Assembly (NCBI GenBank): GCA_958477305.1
Contig: CAUEFI010000007.1
Coordinates: 62,001-126,000, forward strand
Reading direction: 5' to 3'
DNA from: HGM12998 sp900756495
GTDB lineage: Bacteria; Bacillota; Clostridia; Oscillospirales; Oscillospiraceae
Length of the DNA stretch: 64,000 nt
Shown here piece after piece: positions 36,000 to 45,303 of the stretch; within the stretch, counting starts at the first letter, position 1, and every line of letters starts with the position of its first letter. The notes below the pieces were generated by a model. The model searched no databases. It was not told the origin of the DNA and saw nothing but the letters and a program-made list of their open reading frames with translations. A program made the position numbers and the translations under genes.

Positions 36000-36836
36000 A
36001 TGAAGCAAAAGAGAACGTCAGGCCGCTATCACAAGACCCTAAGGGAGCAGATTAAGGAGAACCCCAGACTGGCGGCCGTCTATATCATCCTTCGGGCTCT
36101 GGTCGTCCTTATGATGGTCGCACAGTTTTTCAATGGGAACTTCGAAAACTTTTTCCTGTGTATCTTGACGTTGATTCTGTTCACCATTCCCAGCTTTATT
36201 GAACGGACTGTCCATATCGACGTACCTGACACGCTGGAGGTAATCATTCTCCTCTTTATCTTTGCCGCAGAGATTTTAGGGGAAATTCAAGCCTATTACA
36301 TTACCTTTCCCTATTGGGACACCATGCTTCACACCCTCAACGGCTTTCTCTGCGCCGCCATTGGTTTCTCTCTGGTCGACATCCTCAACCGCAGTGAGCG
36401 CATGGCCTTCCAGCTCTCTCCTCTCTATCTGTCTCTGGCCGCCTTCTGCTTTTCTATGACGGTGGGGGTCATGTGGGAATTTTTTGAGTGCGCCGCCGAC
36501 CAGCTCTTTCTGTTGGATATGCAGAAAGACACTGTGGTAAATAGCATCAGCTCCGTCATGTTGGACCCGGCGGGCGGCAATAGGCCCACCGCGATACGGG
36601 ACATTGCAGACCTGATTGTGGTTCACAGCGATGGCACCCAACAGCCTCTTGGTTTAGGCGGTTATCTGGATATTGGCCTGCTGGACACGATGAAAGATCT
36701 GTTTGTTAATTTTATTGGCGCAGTGGTTTTTTCGGTAATCGGCTATTTCTATGTCAAGGGACGCGGCAAAGGTACTTTTGCCAGCCGTTTTATTCCCAGG
36801 CCCCTTCCAGCGGACCAGGATGACCGTCAGCAATAA
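36000..36836 (+). CDS. Integral membrane protein, DUF2238-like
   Basis: A 278-residue protein with about seven hydrophobic helices. YWDTMLHTLNGFLCAAIGFS near residue 105 and VGVMWEFFECAADQLF are shared by a clostridial family of unknown function related to DUF2238 (YjdF). A hydrophilic loop (about 180-215) contains DPAGGNRPTAIRDIADLIVV. ATG 36000 behind AGAGAG. No operon partner other than the small DUF1540 gene 68 bases downstream. Confidence 0.7.
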   Translation: MKQKRTSGRYHKTLREQIKENPRLAAVYIILRALVVLMMVAQFFNGNFENFFLCILTLILFTIPSFIERTVHIDVPDTLEVIILLFIFAAEILGEIQAYYITFPYWDTMLHTLNGFLCAAIGFSLVDILNRSERMAFQLSPLYLSLAAFCFSMTVGVMWEFFECAADQLFLLDMQKDTVVNSISSVMLDPAGGNRPTAIRDIADLIVVHSDGTQQPLGLGGYLDIGLLDTMKDLFVNFIGAVVFSVIGYFYVKGRGKGTFASRFIPRPLPADQDDRQQ

Positions 36837-36904
36837 TTGGACCGCATATTCCTCCTGTAAGGACAGATACTATGCCTGTAACCCAATAAAGGAGGATATG
36901 CGTT

Positions 36905-37084
36905 ATGAATCAGACCAATCCTAGCATCAAATGTTCCGTGAACAGCTGCACCTACCATGCTGACAACCACTGCACCCTCAACGAGATCAAGGTGGGATGC
37001 ACTACCCCCAACGTGGCCGACTGCACCTCTACCGAGTGCGCCTCCTTCAAGCTGGGTGAACACGGAACCTGCTGCAAGGGCTAA
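36905..37084 (+). CDS. DUF1540 cysteine-rich small protein
   Basis: A 59-residue protein starting at ATG 36905 behind AAAGGAGG. It contains eight cysteines in the DUF1540 arrangement (IKCSVNSCTYHADNHCTLNE, then DCTSTECASF and CC at the end), suggesting a small metal-binding fold. Widespread in spore-forming clostridia, where its role is unknown. A terminator follows. Confidence 0.85.
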   Translation: MNQTNPSIKCSVNSCTYHADNHCTLNEIKVGCTTPNVADCTSTECASFKLGEHGTCCKG

Positions 37085-37110
37085 CCTCTGTTTCCACTGG
37101 AAAACAGGTA

Positions 37111-37150
37111 AAAAGGGAGCCGTGAGACAAAGTCTCACGGCTCCTTTCTC
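37111..37150. terminator. Bidirectional terminator after DUF1540 gene and rnf operon
   Basis: Perfect 13-bp stem GGAGCCGTGAGAC (37116-37128) with its complement (37132-37144), TTTCTC on the plus side and AAAA (T-run for the minus strand) at 37111-37114. It also ends the leftward rnf operon. Confidence 0.85.
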
Positions 37151-37165
37151 ATCTTGAACTGTTCC

Positions 37166-38014
37166 TTATGCGTATTTACTATCGGAGGGTGGAATTGGCT
37201 GTGTCTCGTTCTCCGTGTTCAAACGGGCATCCCGAATCAGATGGCGGGGACACTTAGGCGCGCACTGCCCGCAGGAGATACACTTGTCGTAGTCAATCAC
37301 TGCGATATTGTCGATCACATGAATGGCGTCGTGCTCACAGGTCTTCTCACAGATTTTGCAGCCGATGCAGCCGATGTCGCAGTATTTACGCAGCGAGGCT
37401 CCCTTCTCCCGGGAGCTGCAGGCCACGGTGACGTCGGCCTCATACGGCACCTTGACAATGAGGTGTTTGGGGCAGGCATCCGCACATTTCATGCAGCCCA
37501 CACAGAGCTCGTGGTCTACACGGGCCACCCCGTCCCGTACGCTTATGGCCCCAAAAGGGCAGGCCTTGACGCAGGATCCGAAGCCCAAACAGCCGTAAGG
37601 GCACTCGTTGGGTCCGCCGCCGCCCACCAGCGAGGCGGACAGGCAGTCGTGAATCCCCACATAGTCAAATTTTCTCTTGACATGTCCTTCAAAGCCGGAG
37701 CACTTGACCAGCGCTACAGAGCGGCGGCCCACCTCCGCAGAGACGCCCATGATCTCGCCTATCTTGGCGGCCACCGCCGCTCCGCCGGCTGCACAGGCAT
37801 TGACAGGGGCCTCTCCCTTGGCCACTGCAGCCGCATAGCCGGAACATCCCGGGAAGCCGCAGCCCCCGCAGTTGGCGCCGGGCAGGCACTCCGCAATGGC
37901 CTCTTCCCGCGGATCCTTCTCTACATGAAAAACTTTGGCTGCAAATGCCAATATCAAGCCGAAGACAGCGCCCAGTACACCGAGCACCACAACGGCAATG
38001 ACGACAGTATTCAT
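37166..38014 (-). CDS. rnfB: Rnf complex iron-sulfur subunit RnfB
   Basis: A 282-residue subunit anchored by one N-terminal helix. After it comes the cysteine motif CLPGANCGGCGFPGC (about 43-57), then several ferredoxin-type groups (CPYGCLGFGSCVKACP, CVGCMKCADACP, CIGCKICEKTC, CISCGQCAPKCP). RnfB is thought to accept electrons from reduced ferredoxin and pass them into the ion-pumping complex. It is the last gene of the leftward rnfCDGEAB operon. Confidence 0.93.
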   Translation of the reverse strand: MNTVVIAVVVLGVLGAVFGLILAFAAKVFHVEKDPREEAIAECLPGANCGGCGFPGCSGYAAAVAKGEAPVNACAAGGAAVAAKIGEIMGVSAEVGRRSVALVKCSGFEGHVKRKFDYVGIHDCLSASLVGGGGPNECPYGCLGFGSCVKACPFGAISVRDGVARVDHELCVGCMKCADACPKHLIVKVPYEADVTVACSSREKGASLRKYCDIGCIGCKICEKTCEHDAIHVIDNIAVIDYDKCISCGQCAPKCPRHLIRDARLNTENETQPIPPSDSKYA

Positions 38015-38029
38015 TTCTCTCCCCGCCCC

Positions 38030-38632
38030 CTAACTCATAAATTTGAAGACGTCCAGGCTGGAGAAGCCCATAAACGCCAGGGCGATTAAGCCGGCGGTAA
38101 CCAGGGCGATAGGGAAGCCCTCAAAAGCCTTGGGGCATTCGGAGAACTCCAGGCGCTCCCGCACACTGGCAAAGAGTACGATGGCCAGCAGGAAACCAAT
38201 GCCTCCGGTCACGCCGTAAATAACACTTTCAATGAAACTGTATCCGCTCTGTGTGTTCTGGAGCACCACGCCCAACACGGCACAGTTGGTCGTAATAAGG
38301 GGCAGATACACACCCAGCGCCTCATAGAGCGAGGGCATGGACTTCTGCAGGAACATCTCAATAAACTGGACCAGAGCGGCGATGACCAGAATAAAGGTCA
38401 CCGTCTGCATGAAGACCAAATCGTTTGGCTCCAGCAGGAAGTGGTTGATGGGCCAGCACACGGCGGAGGCCACACCCATAACGAAGATGACGGCCATGCC
38501 CATACCGGAAGCGGTCTCTATCTTTTTGGAAACCCCCATGAAGGGGCAGATGCCCAGAAACTGTGAGAAAATAAAGTTGTTCACAAGGATGGCGCCCAAG
38601 GCGATAGAAAACAGAGTGGTGAATTGCACCAT
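38030..38632 (-). CDS. rnfA: Rnf complex membrane subunit RnfA
   Basis: A 200-residue membrane protein with six helices (NNFIFSQFLGICPFMGVSKK at the start, LPLITTNCAVLGVVL in the middle with the conserved Cys). With RnfE it forms the paired half-channels of the ion-translocating core and carries a membrane-embedded iron-sulfur centre. Its start overlaps the rnfE stop by one base. Confidence 0.93.
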   Translation of the reverse strand: MVQFTTLFSIALGAILVNNFIFSQFLGICPFMGVSKKIETASGMGMAVIFVMGVASAVCWPINHFLLEPNDLVFMQTVTFILVIAALVQFIEMFLQKSMPSLYEALGVYLPLITTNCAVLGVVLQNTQSGYSFIESVIYGVTGGIGFLLAIVLFASVRERLEFSECPKAFEGFPIALVTAGLIALAFMGFSSLDVFKFMS

Positions 38633-39276
38633 TACTTGGACACCTCCTCTCTCTTTTCAGTCTTCTTGGACTTGCTGAGGAAATGCTGCATCACAGCAAT
38701 AACACAGGCCAAGGTCAGAAAGCCTCCGACCGGGAGGATCATTCCAAGGGCTGGTATGCCCTCAGGGAGAATGCGTACGCCCTCTCCCCCGTTCAGCACT
38801 CCGCCGCCGAAGGTGCCGTTGCCCAGGAATTCACGGACAATGGACATAACGAGGAGGATTACCGTGTAGCCCAAGCCCTGGAAAATGCCGTCCAGAGCGG
38901 AGGCCCCGATGCTGTTCTTGGAGGCAAAGGACTCGGCCCGGCCCAGGATGATACAGTTGACCACAATGAGCGGGATAAACAGGCCCAGACTCTCGGACAG
39001 ATCAGGCAGGAAAGCCTTTAAAATCAGGTCAACCACGGTGACAAAGCCCGCAATCACCACAATGTAGCAGGCAATGCGAATCTTATTGGGAATAATTTTG
39101 CGCAGCAGGGCAATCACGATATTGGCACAGGTCAGAATGACCAGCACGGAGAGACCCATGCCGATGCCGTTGAACAGGGTCGTGGAAATCGCCATAACCG
39201 AGCACATGCCCAAGAGCTGAACAGTGACGGGGTTTTGGTGAATCAGGCCGTCCATAAGCTGCTTTTTCACATTCAT
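38632..39276 (-). CDS. rnfE: Rnf complex membrane subunit RnfE
   Basis: A 214-residue, six-helix membrane protein with IHQNPVTVQLLGMCSVMAIS at the start and FIPLIVVNCIILGRAE, the counterpart of the RnfA cysteine motif. Located between rnfG and rnfA with only a 13-base gap to rnfG. Confidence 0.93.
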   Translation of the reverse strand: MNVKKQLMDGLIHQNPVTVQLLGMCSVMAISTTLFNGIGMGLSVLVILTCANIVIALLRKIIPNKIRIACYIVVIAGFVTVVDLILKAFLPDLSESLGLFIPLIVVNCIILGRAESFASKNSIGASALDGIFQGLGYTVILLVMSIVREFLGNGTFGGGVLNGGEGVRILPEGIPALGMILPVGGFLTLACVIAVMQHFLSKSKKTEKREEVSK

Positions 39277-39289
39277 TGCTCAGCCCTCC

Positions 39290-39850
39290 TTAACCCAGAC
39301 TGGCGGCGGCGTCCAGGGCGGAATTGACTCCGGCGCACACCGCACGTGAGGTAATGGTAGCGCCGGTGAGGGCGTCTATCGCGCCGCCGTCCTTGCTGAC
39401 GGAGACGCTGCCAGAGGCGCCCACAAACTGCTCGCGGAACGCGGGCTTGCCGGCGTTGGCGCCCAGGCCGGAGGTCTCGGCGGTTTTTACAATTTCCACA
39501 CCGGTCACCTGCCCCTCGCCGCTCACCCCTACCATGATGGTCAGCGTACCACTGAACGAGCCGGAGGGCGAGACCTGAAACACATAGCCGGCATCTCCGG
39601 CCTGATAAACAGCTTCGATAGTCGTGTCGCCGCCGCTATAGTCCACAGGGGTATAGCTGTCGGCGGGCAGAACGGCGGCCATGGCGGCCTCATTTTTGGC
39701 CTTTTCATTGGCGGCGATGGCGGGGGCGGTCACATAGTTGACAACGCCCAGCAACAGGGCCACCACGGCGCTGATAATCAGCAGCACCAGGACCAGCTGG
39801 AGCATGCCGGGCTCCTGCCTCTTCTTGGCTTCAGCTGTGGCTCCGCTCAT
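39290..39850 (-). CDS. rnfG: Rnf complex FMN-binding subunit RnfG
   Basis: A 186-residue protein with one N-terminal membrane helix and an outer FMN-binding domain. The motif TGATITSRAV near the C-terminus carries the Thr that in this family binds FMN covalently. Its start overlaps the rnfD stop by four bases (ATGA). Confidence 0.92.
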   Translation of the reverse strand: MSGATAEAKKRQEPGMLQLVLVLLIISAVVALLLGVVNYVTAPAIAANEKAKNEAAMAAVLPADSYTPVDYSGGDTTIEAVYQAGDAGYVFQVSPSGSFSGTLTIMVGVSGEGQVTGVEIVKTAETSGLGANAGKPAFREQFVGASGSVSVSKDGGAIDALTGATITSRAVCAGVNSALDAAASLG

Positions 39851-40908
39851 TTCGCATCCCCTCCCTTCGACGCTTTGGCCTTCGCCTTCTCGGCCTGCCG
39901 CATCTCGGCGGTGACGCCGTACCGGTTGGGCCTGCAGTATTTATCGATGAGCCATACGCAGATGTTCATCAGCAGAATGGCATAGGAGACGCCTTCCGGA
40001 TAGCCGCCGAAATATCGAATGAAGACCGTGAGCAGGCCGCAGCCCACGCCGTATACAATCTCGCCCCGCTTGGTCACCGGGCTGGTCACATAGTCGGTCG
40101 CCATGAAAAAGGCCCCCAGGAACAGGCCCCCGCCCAGGATCTCATAGAGCATCCAGGTCAGATTGCCGTTGCCATTCAGCGGGAAGAGGAACGTGAGCAC
40201 CGCTACCGTAGCGATAAAGGAAACGGGGATGCGGATGCGGATGACGCCCCTTGCGATCAGATAGACGCCGCCAATCAGGAGCATCAGCGCCGAAATCTCG
40301 CCGATGGTACCGCCGATATTGCCCACAAACATATCGCCCAGGCTCACATCAGGCATGATTCCACTGTGCATAAAATCGGCGGAGAGAGGCGTAGCGCCGG
40401 TAAAGGCGTCGATGTACTCCTGACCCACGCTCATGCCCAGGGGCGCCCAATTGGACAGGCCGGGCTTGGCCCAGGTCGTCATGTCAATGGGGTAGCAGAG
40501 CATCAGGAACGCCCGCGCCGCCAGAGCAGGGTTCAGGAAATTCTTGCCCAGGCCGCCGAAGAGCTGCTTGACCACCACAATGGCAAAGAAATCGCCGATG
40601 ATCAGAATCCAATAGGGCATCGTCACCGGACAGACAAAGGCCAGAAGGATGCCGGTGATAACGGCCGACAGGTCGCCTACGGTATTGCTCTTCTTCATCA
40701 GCCTCCGATAGGCCCACTCAAAGAAGACGCAGGCCGCAGCCGAGACCACAGTAGAGATGAGGGCCCGGAAGCCAAAGAAGAAGATGGCCACGCACAGGGC
40801 GGGTACCAGCGCGATGATGACATCCCGCATCAGATTTCGGGTGTCAATGGGGGAGGCCACGTGGGGCGAGGATGCCACTTTGAGCCTCAGTGTCTTTTCC
40901 TCACTCAT
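39847..40908 (-). CDS. rnfD: Rnf complex membrane subunit RnfD
   Basis: A 353-residue membrane protein with about nine to ten helices. FTGATPLS near residue 180 contains the Thr expected to bind FMN covalently; GGLGKNFLNPALAARAFL is the family's conserved loop. Overlaps rnfC by four bases. Confidence 0.93.
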   Translation of the reverse strand: MSEEKTLRLKVASSPHVASPIDTRNLMRDVIIALVPALCVAIFFFGFRALISTVVSAAACVFFEWAYRRLMKKSNTVGDLSAVITGILLAFVCPVTMPYWILIIGDFFAIVVVKQLFGGLGKNFLNPALAARAFLMLCYPIDMTTWAKPGLSNWAPLGMSVGQEYIDAFTGATPLSADFMHSGIMPDVSLGDMFVGNIGGTIGEISALMLLIGGVYLIARGVIRIRIPVSFIATVAVLTFLFPLNGNGNLTWMLYEILGGGLFLGAFFMATDYVTSPVTKRGEIVYGVGCGLLTVFIRYFGGYPEGVSYAILLMNICVWLIDKYCRPNRYGVTAEMRQAEKAKAKASKGGDAK

Positions 40909-42248
40909 ACCTTCGCCGCCTCCTTTGCTTTCTGCTTGGCCGCCATATTGCGCAGTTCAGCCTTGGCGGTCCGGAAGGACTGGACCAGGGGAATGCGGGC
41001 GGGACAGATGTAGTTGCAGGAGCCGCACTCGATGCAGTCCATCACCCGCAGCTCCTCCGCCTCGGACCAGCGGCCCTTTTCCACATAGAGATGCATGTAC
41101 ACAGGGGTCAGATGCATGGGGCAGACATTGACGCAGCGGGCACAGCGCAGACAGGTCTGCTCCTTGTCCTCCGGCGCCGCCTCCTCAGGCGTGAGGCAGA
41201 GCACTGCATTCGTCCCCTTGATCACCGTCACATCCAGGTTGTGCTGGGCAATCCCCATCATGGGGCCGCCGGTAAGTACGCGATCAGGTTCACTGACAAA
41301 GCCGCCGGCCTCATCAATGAGATGCTGGAAGGAGGTTCCCAGGGGTACCCGCAGGTTTTTGGGTTCCTTGACGGCGTCGCCGGTGACCGTGACAATGCGC
41401 TCCGTCACCGGGCGTCCCTCCACCACCGCATCATACACGGCGGCGGCAGTCCCTACGTTGAAGACGGCGCAGCCCACATGGGCAGGCAGTCCTCCCGGGG
41501 GCACCTCCCGCCCGGTGATGCGCTGGATGAGCTGTTTTTCGGCGCCCTGCGGATAGCGTGTCTTCAGCGCCTCCACTTTAATGTCGTCCTTGGCGCCTAC
41601 CAGAGCCTTCAGATGGTCCACAGCGTCCAGCTTATTGGCCTCCACGCCAATCCAGCCGCTCTGGAGCCCCAGGGCCTTCATCAGAATGCGGCAGCCGCCG
41701 ATGACCTTCTCTCCCTGCTCCAGCATAAGCCGGTGATCCGCTGTAATGTAGGGTTCGCATTCAGCGCCGTTGAGAATCAACGTGTCTACCTTGCCGAGTC
41801 CCGAGCTGATCTTCACATGGGTGGGAAAGCCTGCGCCACCCATACCCGTGATGCCCGCCTCCTTTACAATCTCCACAATTTCCTCGCTGCTGAGGGACAG
41901 GGGATCGGGATGAGGCTTGAGCTCTGCGCCAAAGGTATTCTGGAAGTCGTTCTCAATGACAACGGCCATGACATTGCCGCCGCCCGTGTGCGGTCGGGGT
42001 TCCACCGCCGTCACGGTGCCCGACACGCTGGCGTGTATTGGAGCTCCCAGCCCCGCAATCTCGCCAATTTTCTGCCCCACCGTTACCTTCTCTCCTTTGG
42101 CAACGACAGGCTTGCAGGGTGCGCCCACATGCATGGACATGGAGATCACAACCTGCTGGGGCGCCGTGTTCAGCGGCGTCACCGGCAGCTGGCAGCTTCT
42201 CTCTTTCCGGTCATGGGGATGCACACCTCCATAAAAGGTTTGCTTCAT
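40905..42248 (-). CDS. rnfC: Rnf complex NADH-binding subunit RnfC
   Basis: A 447-residue peripheral subunit with the NADH/FMN-binding region (GMGGAGFPTHVKIS, NGAECEPYITAD), and two C-terminal ferredoxin groups (CLRCARCVNVCP, CIECGSCNYICP). It exchanges electrons with NAD. Start: ATG 42248 with GAGGTGG upstream; ten extra in-frame codons to its right lack such a signal. First gene of the operon. Between it and the T-box (42249-42604) I see only an AT-rich promoter region. Confidence 0.93.
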   Translation of the reverse strand: MKQTFYGGVHPHDRKERSCQLPVTPLNTAPQQVVISMSMHVGAPCKPVVAKGEKVTVGQKIGEIAGLGAPIHASVSGTVTAVEPRPHTGGGNVMAVVIENDFQNTFGAELKPHPDPLSLSSEEIVEIVKEAGITGMGGAGFPTHVKISSGLGKVDTLILNGAECEPYITADHRLMLEQGEKVIGGCRILMKALGLQSGWIGVEANKLDAVDHLKALVGAKDDIKVEALKTRYPQGAEKQLIQRITGREVPPGGLPAHVGCAVFNVGTAAAVYDAVVEGRPVTERIVTVTGDAVKEPKNLRVPLGTSFQHLIDEAGGFVSEPDRVLTGGPMMGIAQHNLDVTVIKGTNAVLCLTPEEAAPEDKEQTCLRCARCVNVCPMHLTPVYMHLYVEKGRWSEAEELRVMDCIECGSCNYICPARIPLVQSFRTAKAELRNMAAKQKAKEAAKV

Positions 42249-42604
42249 AGATCCACCTCGCAAATCAGGCCCACACACGGGCCGCTTTTTCAGATGGGAA
42301 AATCGGCGTATGCCGACCTTTCAAACAGTAAACATCATAGCGCAGTTTCAGCAAAAAGTCTATAGAAACCGGCCAGTTTTGTTAATCTTTTCACAATAAA
42401 AACTTTCCAGTTTACTTTTTTATCTTAACCCAGCTCTCTAAGAATGTCCAGCGTTAAATTTTTCACCTGTACGCACTGGCTGATCTGTGCAAAAAAGTTC
42501 CTTCACCCTCCCCGGTTCCCTTGTTCAAAATGGGGAAAGTGCAAAAATCCGGCGCTTTTGATTGACAAAAAATAAAACGGACGGTATGATTACAGATAAT
42601 CTTT

Positions 42605-42856
42605 TATGACAGAAATGCGATGACCGGGTAAGTAGGCAGGGTACGCAAGCGCAGAGAGGGAGCGGCCGGTGTAAGCTCCCGTGAGACCCGACTGAACGTC
42701 GCCCGCGAGCAGCTCCGCTGAACCAGAAGTAGGCGGGGACGGTTCCCCTTCCGTTATCGGGGCAATGAGCGCATGGAGGGAACTCCTTCATGAATTTAGG
42801 TGGTACCACGGAGTATGACTTCGTCCTATGGGGACGAGATGTCATGCTCCTTTTTG
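42605..42856 (+). promoter_or_regulatory. T-box leader of the ilvBNC genes
   Basis: The T-box sequence AGGTGGTACCACG (42798-42810) is exact. A terminator stem follows (GGAGTATGAC 42810-42819 with GTCATGCTCC 42841-42850, then TTTTTG), and about 190 bases of structured stem I-III sequence precede it. The uncharged cognate tRNA would stabilise the antiterminator and turn on acetolactate synthase genes. The specifier codon was not proven; GTC in GAACGTCGCC (near 42693) would mean valine. Confidence 0.9.
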
Positions 42857-42901
42857 TTTTTCCACCCCGATTTTGTCAGTCAGCTGAAGGAGGTTTACCA
42901 C

Positions 42902-44611
42902 ATGAGAATGAAAACCGCCCAGATTTTGATGGAGTGCCTGCTGGAGCAGGGGGTAGACACGGTATTCGGCTACCCCGGCGGCACCATTCTGAACGTGTAC
43001 GACGAATTTGAGCTCCATGGGTACAAGGATAAAATCCGCCACATCCTCACGGCCCATGAGCAGGGTGCCTCCCATGCCGCCGACGGGTATGCCCGCTCCA
43101 CCGGCAGGGCGGGTGTGTGCTTCGCCACCAGCGGACCCGGGGCCACCAATCTGACTACCGGCATAGCCACCGCCTACTACGACTCCTCTCCCGTAGTCTT
43201 CATCACCTGCAACGTGTCGGAAAACCTCATCGGTAAGGACTCCTTTCAGGAGGTGGATATCACCGGCATCTCCATGCCTATCACCAAGTGCAACTATCTG
43301 GTCAAGGATCCAAACTCCCTGGCTGATGTCGTACGGGAGGCCTTTGCCATTGCCCGCTCCGGCCGCCCGGGGCCCGTCCTCATTGATATCGCCAAAAACG
43401 TCACCGCCGCCGAGGCGGACTACGAGCCCCTCCCGCTGGAACAGCACGCCACCCATGGGAGGCTGGGCGCCATGCTCCGCCGGGCCAGCCACGATCTCAA
43501 GACACCCGAACCCGACGCCGGAGATATTCAGACCCTGTTGAACATGATCGAGGGTTCTAAAATGCCTCTGGTCCTGGTGGGCGGCGGCGTTATCCGCTCC
43601 AAGGGCGCTGTACCCGAGTTTCGTAAATTTGTAGAGACCTTAGGCGCACCCGTGGCCTCCACCATCATGGGCGGCGGCGCCCTGCCCGGCAGCCACCCGC
43701 TCTTCACCGGGATGATCGGTATGCATGGGTCTCATGCCTCCAACTATGCGGTGGACCAGTGCGATCTGCTCATCGCCATCGGCTGCCGCTTCTCCGACCG
43801 GGTGGCCACTGATCCCGCCACCTTTGCCAAGGGGGCCAAAATTGTCCACATCGATATTGACCGGGCCGAGATTGACAAAAACGTCCGTACCGACCACCAC
43901 ATCATCGGAGACGCCAGGCGGGTGCTGGAGCTGCTGAATGAAACGCTTCCCACCCACGACTACCCCACCTGGAAGGAGTGGGTTTTCTCCCACAAGGAAG
44001 TCCCCCTCAAGGCCGACGATATCCTCCACCCCCACGAGATTTTGGAGACCATCCAGGATGTAACCGACGGAGACGCCATTATTGTCACCGATGTAGGCCA
44101 GCATCAGATGTGGTGCGCACAGTATTACCACTTCTCCCGACCGGGCCAGTTTATCACCTCCGGCGGCTTCGGCACCATGGGCTTTGGTCTGGGGGCCGCC
44201 ATGGGAGCCGCTGTGGGCAATCCTGACAAGGTGGTGGTCCACTGTACCGGCGACGGCTGCTTCCGCATGAACTGCCACGAGCTGTGCACTGAGGAGTACT
44301 ACGGCATCCCGGTAATCACGGTTATCTTCAACAACCGGACCCTGGGCATGGTTCGCCAGTGGCAGAATTTGATTTATAAAAAGCGCTTTTCTCAGACAGA
44401 TTTGGATCGGGGTCCCGACTTTATCAAATTGGCTGAAGCCTATGGCCTCACCGGTTTCCGAGCCGCTACCCAGCCCGAGTTTGAGGCCGCTTTCCGCAAG
44501 GCTGCAGCACTGGGCAAATCCTGTGTCATCGAGTGCGCCATTGACAAGGACGCCATGGTCCACCCCATGGTCTCCGCCGGCACGCCGGTCACCGACTTTA
44601 TTCTGGACTAA
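42902..44611 (+). CDS. ilvB: Acetolactate synthase large subunit
   Basis: A 569-residue thiamine-diphosphate enzyme making acetolactate or acetohydroxybutyrate, the first common branched-chain step. GYPGGTILNVYDE (about 22-34), the catalytic Glu in LTAHEQGASHAADGYAR, the FAD-type middle domain, and the thiamine motif from GDGCFRMNCHEL to FNNRTLGM are all in place. Start: ATG 42902 behind AAGGAGG; earlier in-frame codons lie within the T-box terminator. Translated just ahead of ilvN (12-base gap). Confidence 0.95.
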   Translation: MRMKTAQILMECLLEQGVDTVFGYPGGTILNVYDEFELHGYKDKIRHILTAHEQGASHAADGYARSTGRAGVCFATSGPGATNLTTGIATAYYDSSPVVFITCNVSENLIGKDSFQEVDITGISMPITKCNYLVKDPNSLADVVREAFAIARSGRPGPVLIDIAKNVTAAEADYEPLPLEQHATHGRLGAMLRRASHDLKTPEPDAGDIQTLLNMIEGSKMPLVLVGGGVIRSKGAVPEFRKFVETLGAPVASTIMGGGALPGSHPLFTGMIGMHGSHASNYAVDQCDLLIAIGCRFSDRVATDPATFAKGAKIVHIDIDRAEIDKNVRTDHHIIGDARRVLELLNETLPTHDYPTWKEWVFSHKEVPLKADDILHPHEILETIQDVTDGDAIIVTDVGQHQMWCAQYYHFSRPGQFITSGGFGTMGFGLGAAMGAAVGNPDKVVVHCTGDGCFRMNCHELCTEEYYGIPVITVIFNNRTLGMVRQWQNLIYKKRFSQTDLDRGPDFIKLAEAYGLTGFRAATQPEFEAAFRKAAALGKSCVIECAIDKDAMVHPMVSAGTPVTDFILD

Positions 44612-44623
44612 GGGGGCGAAGAC

Positions 44624-45184
44624 ATGAGTGAAATGAATTCTGTGACCCGCCATACCCTGTCGGTCCTGGTGGAGAACGCCGCCGGCGTCCTCTCCCAGGT
44701 ATCCCGGCTCTTCTCCCGGAAGGGCTACAACATTGAATCCCTGGCTGTCGGCACCACTGATGATCCCGCCGTCTCCCGCATCACCATTGAGGTACTCTGC
44801 GACGCGCCTATGATCGAGCAGATTATGAACCAGCTGCGCAAGCAGTTTCCCGTCTATTCGGTGCAGGAGCTGCTGCCCGAGCGGAGCATCCGCCGGGAGC
44901 TGGTCATGTTCAAAGTAAGGGCGGAAACGCCCGACATCCGCAATGAAATTATCCAGATCGCCAATATCTTTCGCGCTTCTATTATCGACGTGTCTCTCAA
45001 ATCCCTGACTCTGGCCCTCATCGGCGACGAGTCCAAGGCCGACGCCATGCAGAAGCTGCTGGAGGCCTTCGGCATCCTGGAGCTGGTCCGTACCGGCATG
45101 GTGGCTCTGGAGCGGGGTGCGTACACCATTGGGGATGAGACCAAGGAAAAGACTGAGTTTAATCTGGGTAAAAATGTGTTGTAG
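44624..45184 (+). CDS. ilvN: Acetolactate synthase small (regulatory) subunit
   Basis: A 186-residue regulatory subunit. The N-terminal ACT domain (HTLSVLVENAAGVLSQVSRL, with the RKGYNIESLAVG effector-site motif) would bind valine for feedback inhibition. The C-terminal half matches the activating domain. ATG 44624 behind GGGGG, 12 bases after ilvB. Confidence 0.92.
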   Translation: MSEMNSVTRHTLSVLVENAAGVLSQVSRLFSRKGYNIESLAVGTTDDPAVSRITIEVLCDAPMIEQIMNQLRKQFPVYSVQELLPERSIRRELVMFKVRAETPDIRNEIIQIANIFRASIIDVSLKSLTLALIGDESKADAMQKLLEAFGILELVRTGMVALERGAYTIGDETKEKTEFNLGKNVL

Positions 45185-45303
45185 GCAATCCGCCGCAAAA
45201 TTCTTCTCAGATTGTATCACAGTTACCATTCTTTTTTGATTTACTGTGTTACTATGTAGATACTGGATATATATAACCTTATTATAAAAAGGAGTGTTTT
45301 ATC

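Noticed and set aside
43640..45229. 529-codon minus-strand frame opposite ilvB and ilvN
   Set aside because: Shadow frame; ilvB and ilvN are unambiguous on the plus strand.
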